Positions 47,101 through 58,086 of a DNA stretch of 64,000 bases are shown piece after piece. Made by a program: the position numbers and the translations under genes. The stretch comes from Phallus indusiatus (taxonomy: Eukaryota > Basidiomycota > Agaricomycetes > Phallales > Phallaceae): contig JAQFWX010000073.1 of the NCBI GenBank assembly GCA_027605045.1, positions 1-64,000 of the forward strand, given 5' to 3'. Below the pieces are notes generated by a model. That model searched no databases, was not told the DNA's origin, and saw nothing but the letters and a program-made list of their open reading frames with translations. Positions within the stretch are counted from its first letter, which is position 1, and every line of letters starts with the position of its first letter.

Positions 47101-47949
47101 TGCTGGAAATATCCAAATTCCCTGTCAAGTTTTTTTTAGAAAGAGCACCTTTGTCTGATATTGAATATTACTTGGACTGTTTTCCCAGAGCGGTCCATTT
47201 GTCCACATCATGGAAAAGATGTGCACCGATGATGTTTAATTTTAAGGCTTTCTCTGGCTGACCTAAATCTGCGTAACATAATGCTAGAGTGGTCCATGAA
47301 GAAGACTCTCGAGGTTCGATCCTAATAACTTCTTCCATCAAACGAATTGTTTCTGGTATGTTTTGCGAAACATATGCAGCATTTGCATCCCCAATCAAGG
47401 ACCTCACTTGTTGGGACAATATGGGCTGATCCCTTGGACCTTGCTTCAAGACGGTGAAAAGAAATTATGAGCATCTGTATTAACAGTATTTCTGAATCAC
47501 ATACACGTCGCCTCCGTTTCCCTATTCCAGATGTACTTCTCAATTCTGCATGTAGATCGAAGCCTTCGACCTCCCCAATAGATATGTCCCATATAGAACT
47601 TGAGGCATTATTTTTCGATTTACCTTCTTTGATATTGTGAATGAGACGACTTGGTGCACCTTCGTTAGTACATACACGAAGATTACAGGGCAACCGGAAT
47701 TTACTCAAAATCGCCTTCAATTGCGTTTTCGACGCTGTCGTTGGGCTTTGTTTGTTCCTCATCTTCACTCAATTCATATTGACTCTCCTCTTCAGAAGAT
47801 GAATCCGGTTGGTCCCCTCGGTGCGTTCTTAGATGAATACAGAATACAATCCACCGTACCATAAACTCACAGCTATCATTGTCGTTTTCTTCTTCCCACT
47901 CCTCGGCTTCCTCGTAGTTATCAAATTCAGTCTCACGATTACTGGCCAT
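44111..47949 (-). CDS. TFC4: TFIIIC subunit Tfc4 (tau131/GTF3C3), TPR protein
   Basis: Starts MASNRETEFDNYEEAEEWEE (a Met 11 codons upstream, at 47982, is also in frame), followed by an acidic Ser/Glu region. The TPR arrays follow: LIGDANAAYVSQNIPETIRL, SSWTTLALCYADLGQPEKAL, QQALYCFRKACSLSPHDVNA and WERAAVAKELGDVRTAKSSL, typical of tau131. The C-terminal part has GRLFHQIG and GLFHYAKIHYERVL. The true last exon lies past the apparent stop at 44221: after a phase-1 intron it reads LSREAAYNLSLIYMGTGAIH and ends DLYRQWLSI at 44111. By family it is the TFIIIC subunit that recruits TFIIIB at tRNA and 5S genes. Divergent from VMA3, 137 bases apart. Confidence 0.88.
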
Positions 47950-48086
47950 TTTTATCTTTGGGGAACATTCGAGTGACTCCAAGATGCATCGGTGGAAGAC
48001 TAAAGCGGAACTAGGCCGAATTACTTACATCAGCAAGTACAGGCGGAGTCTTTTCCGTTCCATCGACACCCCTGCCAGTAGCAACA

Positions 48087-48882
48087 ATGTCTACTTGTCC
48101 ACCGTATGCACCGTTTTTTGGCTTCGCTGGAGTTAGTTCTGCGGTATGTCTCGATCATCATTCTCTAGTCTTGGATAGGTATTTATAAAAAGCAGATGGT
48201 GTTCAGCAGTACGTGAGGTCTCTGTCATGCTCACAAGACTAGTTAACGCCGCCTTTCAGCTATTGGGGCTGCGTATGGGACATCCAAGTCGGGCATAGGA
48301 ATCGCAGGAGTGGGTCAATTTAAGCCAGAGCTAGTCATGAAAGTATGGACTTCATTTCAACGGTAATACGAAGTGACCCATTGTAGTAAACAGAGTCTAA
48401 TACCTGTGGTTATGTCCGGTATTATAGCCGTTTACGGCTTGGTAGTATCGGTTTTGATAGCTGGTGGACGTAGGTTACTCATATCCTCGAGGTCCTGAGA
48501 TTAATATTGACTATTTCAGTTGATCCTCAAAACGAGTATTCTCTTTATGCTGGTTCCATCCACTTGGCTGCCGGGTTGGCATGCGGAATTACGGGACTAG
48601 CCGCGGGTTATGCAATAGGCATAGTTGGAGATTCGGTAAATTCTTAAAAGATGCTTGCAAATACAGTACCCGCTAAGAAGACTGTTTTAGTGCGTCCGTG
48701 CTTACCTCAATGAGTCCAAAGTCTTCGTAACTATGATCCTCATTCTAATTTTTGCCGAAGTTTTGGGTCTATATGGGTACGTTATACAAGCCGAACCTCG
48801 TTGACTATTGACTAATCATGGTAGCCTCATCGTCGCATTGCTATTAAACGTTCGAGCGAGCGATGAAATTTCTTGCTCTTGA
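48087..48882 (+). CDS. VMA3: V-type ATPase proteolipid subunit c
   Basis: Four-helix membrane-ring subunit of the vacuolar proton pump. Exons read [19 protein letters not shown], then a 13-nt micro-exon (48196-48208), then [57 protein letters not shown] and [12 protein letters not shown], ending SDEISCS. The proton-carrying glutamate in helix 4 (IFAEVLG) is present. Joining the micro-exon gives MVFSTIGAAYG, exactly as in other fungi. By family it rotates against Vma1-Vma11 to acidify vacuoles and endosomes. Complete, with the expected length of about 160 residues. Confidence 0.95.
48196..48208 (+). other. VMA3: 13-nt micro-exon of VMA3
   Basis: ATGGTGTTCAGCA sits between AAGCAG (acceptor) and GTACGTGAG (donor). 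It supplies MVFS and the first base of the next codon. Its absence would delete the conserved MVFS and shift the frame, so the family alignment makes this call nearly certain. Confidence 0.88.
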
Positions 48883-49042
48883 TCACAGGACATTTTCAAC
48901 AATTAGACAGCTAATCTAAGTAACCAGTAGCCTTTTTTGCATCATAAAAACGCGTAACTTGTAATAAACTGAAAATTACATTGCAATTGCTTCAAGGAGC
49001 GATATGCGGAAACAATATCCTATATCCATCATCGACCTTCGC

Positions 49043-49832
49043 TTACGCCCGAACTCGTTCTCGACTCGGACTTTCGGCCTTACTGAAGCCATGATTATGA
49101 CCTGATCTTGCAGAAGAACCAGAATTTGATTCAGAATCAGAATCTTCAGAGGTAAGAGTTCCAGAACTTGACTCTGAGTCTGATGAAGCTGTTGAGGTAC
49201 TGATATCCGATGGAGAGGATGATCTGAGAAGGTTTGAGCATTTAGCTAGACAAAATATTTCAGAATTTCCACTAACCTCTTTCGTCTTTTTTTGGGGGGT
49301 GAGTCTGACTCGGAATCCACAGTCCTTCTTCGTTGTCGTTCTCGTTCTTCAAGAATCTTGTTGGCGGTCCCGGATCTGTATTCGTAATAAGTATAAGCAA
49401 TCACTCGAGAAACGTAGACATACTTTGTCCTGAATTCATCCGGTAGCTCGATACTTGGCCCGCCGCTTTTCTTTAGTTTCGATAAGACGCTGGGTTTTTC
49501 CAGCTGTTCTGTTCGTGATGGACGAGAAACGTAGGGTTGTGCGCCTTTACACTCATAGATAAAATGCCCTAGTTTTATAAATATTATTAGAACATCAAGA
49601 GGCTCATCACAAGATTCATTACGCTCACCCTTTCCCAAGCATTTTTGACAGACAGTATTGGCAGTGGCGGAAGGGTTGTTGGTGCCTGTTCCGAGTCATG
49701 TTGATCAAACAGAGAAATTTGAGTGAGGCATTATGGAATTTAATTTATACCTCGTCTGCACACAATGATATATGAGATTGAGCTCCGAGACACCAAGTAG
49801 ATTACATACCTATGTGGTGCAAACTTGGACAT
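49043..49832 (-). CDS. Zinc-knuckle (ZCCHC10-like) protein with Ser-rich acidic tail
   Basis: The exon chain 49832-49810, 49755-49751 (5 nt), 49685-49629 and later exons gives MSKFAPHRRGTNNPSATANT, VCQKCLGKGHFIYECKG, then RPSRTEQLEKP and FRTK. The CCHC knuckle C-x2-C-x4-H-x4-C is complete and followed by the basic PSRT block typical of ZCCHC10 and its yeast homologs. A Lys/Arg stretch (PPKKRRKR) leads through an intron to a Ser/Asp/Glu-rich tail that ends KAESPSRERVRA. By family it is a nuclear protein implicated in RNA processing; the exact function is unknown. It lies head-to-head with uL6m, 96 bases apart. Confidence 0.8.
49751..49755 (-). other. 5-nt micro-exon of the zinc-knuckle gene
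   Basis: On the minus strand, TGCAG-ACGAG-GTATAAA marks a 5-nt exon. Joined, it makes HR-R-G (AG|A CGA G|GC), giving SKFAPHRRGTNN. Skipping it would break the frame before the zinc knuckle. Confidence 0.75.
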
Positions 49833-49928
49833 AATCAGGTGGCGAGTATTAGATTCGGAGTCCGCTGACAAAGCCCAGCCTAAAGCTTTCCTGTCAAGCT
49901 TCAAGTGGATCTCGGATTCGTACAAAAA

Positions 49929-50715
49929 ATGATATCTCGAACGATTAGAGTTCATGATTATATCCGAAAGTTCTCCAGCTCGATACCGAAACTTGGCCAT
50001 CCATGCTATATAGGCCGCACGCCAATCCCAATACCATCCTCAGTCACTCTGGTTCAGAGACCGGATGCATTGCAGGTAAACGGACCTCTTGGAACAGCGG
50101 ACGTTCCCCTCAAACATTACATGCAGCTCAGTTGCAAAGATATGACTTTATCTTCTGCACCGTCAAATAAAGGAAAAGAGAAAGAGCCGATCGCGGGGCC
50201 AAACCCGACTTTGCATTTGACGGTCCAGAATGCTAATTTACGAGAACAACGGTCCATGTGGGGTCTCACACGGACGCTTATTTCGAACACGATAATTGGA
50301 ATGACGAAAGGTTTCGTTTATCCGCTCTTTTTGGTCGGCGTTGGATACCGCGCGGCTTTGGAACCGGATCCTCGTCCGAGTGCTATAATAGAGAAGGAAG
50401 GAGGTATACCAAAGGAAGCCATGCGATTAAACCTCAAGCTCGGTTTTGCAAAAGCAACTTCAGTTTATGTTCCTATTCCTCCAAATATTAAAGTAGAAGT
50501 GCCAAACCCAACACGAATTATGCTGTTCGGCACGGACAAGCAGAAGCTAGGTTTATTCGCTGCTAAAATCCGTAATTTACGAAAGCCTGAGCCGTACAAA
50601 GGAAAGGTAAGTTTTCTATACAACTTTACTAGAATGCTCAGTTTTTGTAACATATGTTCAGGGTATTTTTGTGGGTTCTGAAGTCATAAGAATCAAAGCG
50701 GTCAAAAAGAAGTAA
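49929..50715 (+). CDS. MRPL6: Mitochondrial large-subunit ribosomal protein uL6m
   Basis: Two exons. The presequence MISRTIRVHDYIRKFSSSIP leads into the S-fold of uL6: RTPIPIPSSVTL, LQVNGPLGTADVPLK, FLVGVGYRAALEPDP and NIKVEVPNPTRIMLFGTDKQ. The second exon gives GIFVGSEVIRIKAVKKK. In bacterial L6 the block GYRA and the C-terminal KPEPYKGKG are equally conserved, so identity is strong. A Met eight codons upstream (49905) is in frame, but the later one gives a better presequence. By family it is part of the mitoribosomal large subunit near the GTPase centre. Confidence 0.94.
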
Positions 50716-50791
50716 AGTACTATAAAGTAATTCTCCGAGCAATTTTGTCGTGTTGCGCGAGCGGTCTAAGTTGTCTAAAAACTATTATACG

Positions 50792-53085
50792 TTAAACGCA
50801 TATGTAATAATTATAAGGGTGATGATTTAGATGGTCCCGCCCACCGAAGCCATAGTCTGCGGCATAATTTAGCTTTGCTACGTTAGTTGTCAAGATGGGG
50901 ACGTTACCCACAAATGGTGATGCGGTTGGACCATCTAAGATAGCCATTTCCTCAGCGGAGAACGGCATGTGAGGGATAATAAACACGCGAATGGGAATCA
51001 AAAGCATGATTATAACGGGAAACCCGATTGCGGCTACAAACTATTCATTTCAAATCTACTTGGAATTTTGTGTCACGTACCGACAGTTTGCACGATTGCC
51101 ATAGTTACACCAAACCCGATCAGCTCGATAGTCGTGAAGAGGATAATGCGAGACTTCCTGACACGGCGTAAGGGCTCGTAGCTTGGTGTTAAAGTGTTGT
51201 CACGAGCCAGATACGCGAGTTTTTTGGTAATTCCATTCGTGCTTAGGGCATCAAGACCCATATACCAGCTGTGACAAGGATCAGCAGTAAATACGCGATT
51301 AAAGAATAAAGTACAGACAAAAGACCTGCCAGTACGCCTGGAAACGGGAAGTTAACTAAGTTCAGCAGTAGGGATACGCCGTACCTCTTGGAATCAACCC
51401 CAGTGCTCGCAAAAACGGACCTGTGAGCAAAACCAAACATAAGGCACCTTGTGTTAAGTTCGAAACCCGCTGTTCGATAACGGCAACCGGAACTTCCGTG
51501 CTTGCTAGGTGATATCCTTCCTCGAATGTTGGAGGTATATGAGAGTCCTGGATTGTTGAACTTGTGCCATGGATGGGTGTCACTGTTCCGCTCTGGATCA
51601 AGGTTCCTTTTTCTTCCAAACTGGTGAGCCTAGACGTTCTTTCTAAAACAACTAAAGATCGAGTATGAATAGGCGCCTGGGGTATGAGACCTGAATAATG
51701 CTGATATTTCAAAATGTGATAATGTGATTGGAAAAAAACAGCGATACCATTGGGAGCGGGGATACCGAGGATACCGGCAATAAACGTGGTGAGCCCAAGG
51801 AGAAAGAAGTCATAATGAAACCCTGGAGGCTTTCTAAGGGGGAAATTGGAGCTTTGGGCTATCAAAGACTGGGAGAATTTCAAATGATTTCAGTTACGTG
51901 GAAATAAAAAATAAAACTTACAGAGACATTGTGATCGAAAAAGAATAACACCCACAAAGCTAATCCGAAGGGAAAGGCAATCCCGACCCATTTGGCTTCC
52001 AGCTTCCAGAACTGAACAAGCCAAGCTCTCCCCCCTGCGGCTTGAAAGGCACTGCCAACCGGTAAGGTTTCGAGATTAGATTCATTAAGACGACCCCAGT
52101 ATGCCAACGCTGAAACGACTACGATGGACACGGGCATACCATAATCCGCGAAAACACGCCGTACATGTCGATGAAACAATGGTGATACAGAGAGCACCCG
52201 AAATACAACAGCAAGGAAGAGCATGAGCAAGGCAAGTATGACTGAGACATACGCGCTGGATAGTGAGGTAGAATTAAATTGACGGATGAGCACTTGCACG
52301 CCGTATTGAAGGTATACCTAAACACGTAAGGATCCGGATAGCGAAAGCTAGACAAACATACCCAAGAGACGAAGAAGCCAAAAGTATCGCAAGAAAACAA
52401 AGTAACATATCTAAGTAGATTGCACCCTAAATGACGTTAGATCATGAAACGACGTGTGGAAGAGGTTCAATTGTACAGTTTAAAGCAGCGGTGATCCAAT
52501 GAAATATTGCGGCCCACATATAAACCCAACCGACAAATTGCAAATAATTGGGACCACCAGGATGATTAGCTACAACATCAAATATTGTTTTATTTAGGAC
52601 GGTGATGGGTCCTAAAGGGAACAAGTTAAAAGTGCCCGGCATACGGTACATATATGCGTACCAGTAACACCAGCTATACAAAGTGGCTGAGCGCCGAATA
52701 TAGAAAACACCGCAGATGCCATGAAGGAAGATAACAAAATTTCAGCAACTCCGTACTGGTGGGTGGTCTCAATGAGATCAAGGGAGAATGCAATACCGGG
52801 AAAGATGCTTGACAAAGTATTTCAATTCGACAATTAGGGAACAGCGAGGAAGGCGTACTTGGAGAAAAAGGTCAAAGCAGTTGCAGGTAAAACGCGATAA
52901 TTCCAAGCATCGATCCAATCGGAAGCATAGTAAGGAGCCCTTGTCTTGATATCTCGAAGAATGCCTTGGAAAGGACGTATCGATGCAATAGACTTCAAGT
53001 TTCGTTTGAGAAACGAATTGCGTGTCGAGGCATGGGATTGTGGATCGGGGGGTTTACCCTGGGCTGCGTCAATCTTATCCATCAT
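50792..53085 (-). CDS. BOR1: Bor1-type borate/bicarbonate transporter (SLC4 family)
   Basis: Multi-pass membrane protein of the anion-exchanger family. The N-terminal cytosolic part MMDKIDAAQGKPP contains GILRDIKTRAPYYASDW, a hallmark of fungal Bor1. Transmembrane blocks follow: FFSKYAFLAVP, IFPGIAFSLDL, FSIFGAQPLCIAGVT, GPITVLNKTIFDV and QFVGWVYMWAAIFHW. The loop region KLEAKWVGIAFPFGLALWVL and DFFLLGLTTFIAGILGIPAPNG, read in two parts, matches the core domain. The C-terminus has HMPFSAEEMAILDGPTA, again as in Bor1. By family it exports borate at the plasma membrane or vacuole; bicarbonate exchange is less likely in fungi. Complete, 8 or more exons. No break seen. Confidence 0.9.
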
Positions 53086-53242
53086 CGTGGCAATCAGAAG
53101 AAGAAACCGTTAGTTTCCTCTCCTCGCTGTCGCCAGCGTCTTTGAAAAAAATGTTTGCCGTTCAAATGGCACATTAAGCATCCGTGTGCTTCGTATACAT
53201 TTACATTTATATTACGTAAGAAAAAGCTATGCCGTCATCATC

Positions 53243-55668
53243 TTACAGTTTGGCTTTGGCTTCCGCCGCAACGGCACGCTCCAACATTTCTTTGGTTTCC
53301 GTTGCGGCTTCTGCAAGGTAATGCCGCAGTTTGGCACTGTCTGATTTCATGCTTGTTATCGTCCAGCGCAAATAATTATCACCGATGGCATACGACAATC
53401 CATAGCCGTCTGGTACCACTGTCGTCATATCTCAGGAATGTCAGAAGTTAGAAGAAAGGGTGTCGGTGTCTTACCTTCTCCGTAGCCCCAGCCGTCCACA
53501 AAAGGAGATGATAATTGGGATGTTGATAACTCCCAGTGATTTGTCTTTGAGTAAGACTCGTCTTCATATATTTTTGGTAGCAATTTCCCTTCACGAATGA
53601 GCTTCTTCAGTCCAAATAAATGTCGGTCCACTCCTTGTCCATCAGCTGCCCAGGATGCGTATTGAAGGTGTCGTTTCATTGCTTTGCGAAAAAGTGCGGC
53701 TCGATGAATATCCTACAAGGGCAACGTCAACAGAAACACAACATTGACATATAGCACCTACTGTTTGGTGAGTATTTAACATGGCCTCTGCCCATTCTTT
53801 ACTCTCGTTGCTGGCCGATCGAATAACCTCCGTCCTTCCAAATTGATATTTCCTCGTTTGGCAACTTTCATAGCACACACCGGGGCGGTTGTAGAGCTAT
53901 ATCAACTCATGGTTTTTAGAATAAAAATGCGCTCAGAAAAATGATTTGGGAACCTTGTGGAAGGCCAATTGTTTAACGAGCTGCACCCATGCATCAGGTG
54001 AGGCATTAAATTTTTTGATGGTCTCCTTTCCATACCCTTCGTAATGCAACACCTTTGCTGTTTCAGCGCACAGAAATATGTCGCTATTAAAAACTTACTA
54101 AAAGGTTGTGTTTGCCGACCAGTTCGTCAAAATTCCTTTCTGCTTGGGATATATGTTGCTCAACAGCGGAGTTCAGTTCGAACCGCAACGCCTTAGGCGT
54201 TGGTAGGTGTCGAACACTTGTTTTATGGTCAGTCGTATTTCTTGCTACAGACGCGAGTATGAATTCCTACGGCCCATTTAACCTTTCATTCCGGAGAACG
54301 CCATGCAAAACTCACATTTAGACGCAATGTCGGTGTTCCATCCATGCATGAATGTTCGCCTACGAAAAATGAATTAATTATTGAATTTGTACAAGAAAAC
54401 GGAGACGCACCGATGAACCCAGAACGACCATTATCAAAAACAATTACTGTATACCGCGTGTTCAGGATTACAGACCACAGATCTCTACTTTTGAACGCAC
54501 ATTGATGTTTATCATAAAATCTATTTCTACCATCCCCGACCCAGCATTGCCAGGAAATATCTTCACGCGTGACAGGGGTTTTATCATCGAGAGCGACAAC
54601 AATGATAGAAGATTCTATGCGCTCCAGAGATGCAGCATTCAAAGGAGAGGCGGCAATAAGTGCTTGACGTGCCTAATACGACAATCGTCAATGTGGTTAG
54701 ACCAGGGCAGCGTAAAGTAAGGTGAACGAACGTCGGCCCAAGTATCGCGATTTTCACCTGTGAGTGCACCAACGGGTATGGCTTTATCCTTCCCAGCAAG
54801 TTCTATCACTTTGTTGACTTGACTAGTGCACCATCAAACTATGAGAAAACATATATCTGAATGCACATACGCTTCAAGTTCGGCCGTGCTAAGTAATTGT
54901 CCATCTTCAACAATAGAAACTTCAAAAAATTGGTTGTTCCGAATGAACACAATATGTTGGTTGTTTCGATAATCAAATTTTTTTGCAGTGTCTGATGGTT
55001 TCACGGGATACCGACAAGAGTTGAACCTAGAGGAAGATGAGGTATAGTGGGTATAGTCCGGAAACAAAAAAACATACATCCACTTGTATGAAGACATGGC
55101 AATCGGAATATTGCGTACTTTTTCGGGCTCTAGCTGTTGACTGCTTCATTTGTCAATATCGTCCGATAAACAAAGTATACTTTACTCACGTTTCTACCAT
55201 TTCTCTGAAGGAAAGAAGAGCCTTAAGGAGAGAAGCCGCTCGTTTCGCCGGTGTTTTGATGTTCTTGTCGTTCACATGGACATAGAAATAACTCACATTG
55301 ACTACGACCGGATCTCTGTAACCCATGTACGCCGAGTCGTTCCACCAATCGATGAGCCAGTTTCCTCTGTCGGGCTCAGCAGCACGGGCTTCTAGCCTGT
55401 GCTGAAGTTCTTTGCCCTGCTCGGAGGTGATGAACTCTTCAACAATCTTTTTCGTTTTGGCATATGCCTCTTTTGTCACATGAGGCTCGACTGTCTCGAG
55501 ATACTTTATGGCCGTCGAGGAGAGAGATGGAACGGGCAAGCGAGGAAGTGACTTCTCGTAACGAAGCATAGGCCCGACCGAAGTATCAGCCACATAACTT
55601 GGTGGTAGATCATTGGTGCCGTTCTTGCGCTGTGGCATTGACGATGAGATTGTGCGCTGTGGCGCCAT
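53243..55668 (-). CDS. CAT2: Carnitine O-acetyltransferase, peroxisomal (possibly also mitochondrial)
   Basis: The N-terminal part after MAPQRTISSS contains YEKSLPRLPVPSLSSTAIKY, the entry block of choline/carnitine acyltransferases. Later come NWLIDWWNDSAYMGYRDP, ARQALIAASPLNA, SWQCWVGDGRNRFYDKH and the catalytic-His region EHSCMDGTPTLRLN. The C-terminus is VPDGYGLSYAIGD, then AAEAKAKL, and AKL is a PTS1 peroxisomal import signal. By family it moves acetyl groups between CoA and carnitine for export from peroxisomes and mitochondria, needed for growth on fatty acids and acetate. The frame extends upstream to another Met at 55794, giving a basic, Ser/Leu-rich leader (MMYKKLSTVGQRLSHR), with a 60-nt in-frame intron at 55687-55746. 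Dual targeting as in yeast Cat2 is therefore plausible. Confidence 0.92.
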
Positions 55669-56025
55669 TGACAGTCGTAGATGCGACTGTATTGAATTTA
55701 TTAAAAAAATGAGTGGACCGCACCTATATACATAGCATCTACGCACCCTATGAGATAGTCGTTGTCCAACCGTTGACAACTTCTTGTACATCAATACTTC
55801 GCTACCGACAGTACTCAGTCTTCCTGGCCTTCTTGCTTCTTTTTTGATAAATGGTGGGTATGGGCTTTTTTCTCACTGCGACTATATATCACATTTTCAC
55901 GTGATAAGAAAGCATTCACACGACAATTTATCTCGCAAACAAGGCCCTGGCTCTACATATTTGTCTGACTGTTAATCCAATTACATGTTTTTTTTATTTA
56001 CCCACTAGTACTAAATAGAATAAGA

Positions 56026-57658
56026 CTAAGACAAGGATGCCCCGACGAAGGACGGGGCTGTGCAGTATCCATCTTTGGTCCGCATTCGGTGCACATTCTT
56101 ATTTATGGGATCAACCCAAGCGGCCTCGCGTGATTCCAAGGTGGTAAACCCTACAATACACTCAGGCTGTTTACAAAGTAGGCCATAAAAGTAAATCAAA
56201 CATACCTGGTTGAATCGTCTCAAATATCTTTTTCTTGGGATTGAGTTGCTCTAACGGAGAGTCGTCTATAATAAAGTCAGCTTTGTTTTCAGGCTCTCAA
56301 AGCATCTGCTCTCACCTTCATATTGGCCCTCAAAGTAGACGCGATCTCCAGGCTTGGAGTCCCGAGGGGGATCAACAATCTCGATACCCGCTTCCTTGCC
56401 ATTTTTATGTGTAGCCTAAAGAAAAACAAACTTTTACTGAGTCTGAAATTTGCAACCACACCAACTACGCGGCCATACACAAAGAACCATGGCATAACTT
56501 TTCACGCCACGCATGGTGACCGGCTTAAGATTGCACTATATAAAAAGTAATGTCCCACCTTTTCTTACTTCTATGATGTGACTACTTACCACAACAATAA
56601 GCCGTTTGCCGCGCATCTGCTCAATGGGGATATAATTGACGAGACCGGAAACTACTGTACGAGGTCCAGTTTCTTCTCCGATGTCAATTTGCTATTGAAA
56701 AGGCTCAGAAAAACTGGGATCGCGCTTTATAATGAGGAATCAAGTTACCTCGACATACAATCCATCAGCATCAGGATGCTTTTGAACTGTAAATCGAAAT
56801 TTAATTATTTTGGATACCGACCGGAGAAAAAGTTGAGATACCGTCAAGGATATGTCCGACACGAAGGTCAATCATCGAGGGAACAGGAGAGGTGGTTTCA
56901 GTAGCTGGGACTACTTTGCCACTTTTTCCCTCAGTTGTCTTGTTTTTACTTGAAGCCGAGACGTCCGTTTTCTTTTCTTGAGATGACCCGTGCTGCCGCT
57001 TCACCTCCTTGTCTTTTTCTTTAGAAATCGATGCAGCTGAAGGAGTCCCAGATGAAGGAATTGACGTCTTCTCAGCAGCGGTAGGCTTAGGGGCTTTGTC
57101 GCCCTTTCTCTTGGGAGCCTCAGAACGTCGATTTTGTTTGGGAGCATTCTCCAAATCAAATGACACAAAAGAAAAAGGTATTGACTCTGCAGTTGCACGG
57201 ATTCTCGGCTGTGATTGAATATGATCAAAATACCGGGTCAAAGCTGGATGAGAGTAATATCCTGCAGAGCTTTCTTTGGACTAGACGCGAGTGAGTGGAT
57301 ATAAAGTACGATAGGCTATGAACTACCGACGATGGTTTCATGAAGTGCTGCGTATACGACAACGTCAGCGGCAGTCAAATAGTCAGAGACTAGATATGTT
57401 CTTGATAGTAAATGGGATTCTAAAGACTTTGAGCAAGTAAACTAAATGACACGTTCCCAGCGATAGGAAATCATGGTTGCATACGTCCAATTCCGATTTG
57501 CTAGTTAATACGCCGTCGATGACTCTCTGAAACCAGGAGTTAATCTGTGCTTGATCTTGTTCGTTATTTCCAAAAGCGGATGGTAGATCTTTTGTTGCAT
57601 TGAGGACTAGACCGCGGGTACTGTCAGGAAGTGCATCAATGAGGTTAGATTTTGACAT
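56026..57658 (-). CDS. ARC1: Arc1-like tRNA-binding cofactor of aminoacyl-tRNA synthetases
   Basis: The N-terminal region is a GST-C-like domain (KDLPSAFGNNEQDQAQINSW, FQRVIDGVL, SDYLTAADVVVY-like), preceded by MSKSNLIDALPDSTRG. A long Lys/Ser/Glu-rich linker (KEKDKEVKRQH, SSKNKTTEGK) follows, and then the EMAP-II/Arc1 tRNA-binding OB-fold: PSMIDLRVGHI, the block KHPDADGLYVE and PGKPGDRVYFEGQ-like residues. The domain ends with KNVHRMRTKDGYCTAPSFVG and a stop at 56026. Layout and size match yeast Arc1, which tethers Met- and Glu-tRNA synthetases and increases their tRNA affinity. In mushrooms a human AIMP1-like role is an alternative. I chose the Met at 57658; a hydrophobic upstream stretch in frame looks like untranslated sequence. 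Confidence 0.85.
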
Positions 57659-58086
57659 GATGGAAAACACTCTGCTCTGAAGGCGAGGTGTTAAACGCGA
57701 CCGGAGGTAAAATTGCAGTCGCATCTCTACCATATGTAGCTTCTCTCTTTCCGGTTTGGCGCCCAAGGACTCTTGCCAGTGGACGTTGGAAAAAAATAGT
57801 TGAACATGTAACAACAATACAAGTAAAAACATGGAGACGAGTATGAAAAAAATGAATGTCGAACGACTAGTAAGAATGTAACCTTATGTAGCTAATAATA
57901 CATGTTTTTGAAAAACGAATGGACTGAGAACTTTCTGAAGCTCAGCTGTCAAATTTTCAAATCGAACAGTGCGAACCGACGCCCTCTAGAGGTGAAAAAA
58001 AGCCGCAATCGATTAGAGAATGAGGACTGAAAAGTTCAGTCTTAGAGAGGAGCTACGAGCCGATGAAGCTTGAGCCTGAGCACAAC
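57659..58086. other. Intergenic region between ARC1 and the hydrophobin-like gene
   Basis: 428 bases holding the ARC1 promoter and the 3' end of the hydrophobin-like gene. It is T/A-rich near 57840-57920, with no further open frame of note. A search by eye for the missing second half of the hydrophobin (Cys-rich) was negative. Confidence 0.4.

Noticed and set aside
47310..47335. tRNA-like T-loop (GGTTCGATCC)
   Set aside because: It lies inside the TPR region of TFC4, with no cloverleaf or A-box around it.
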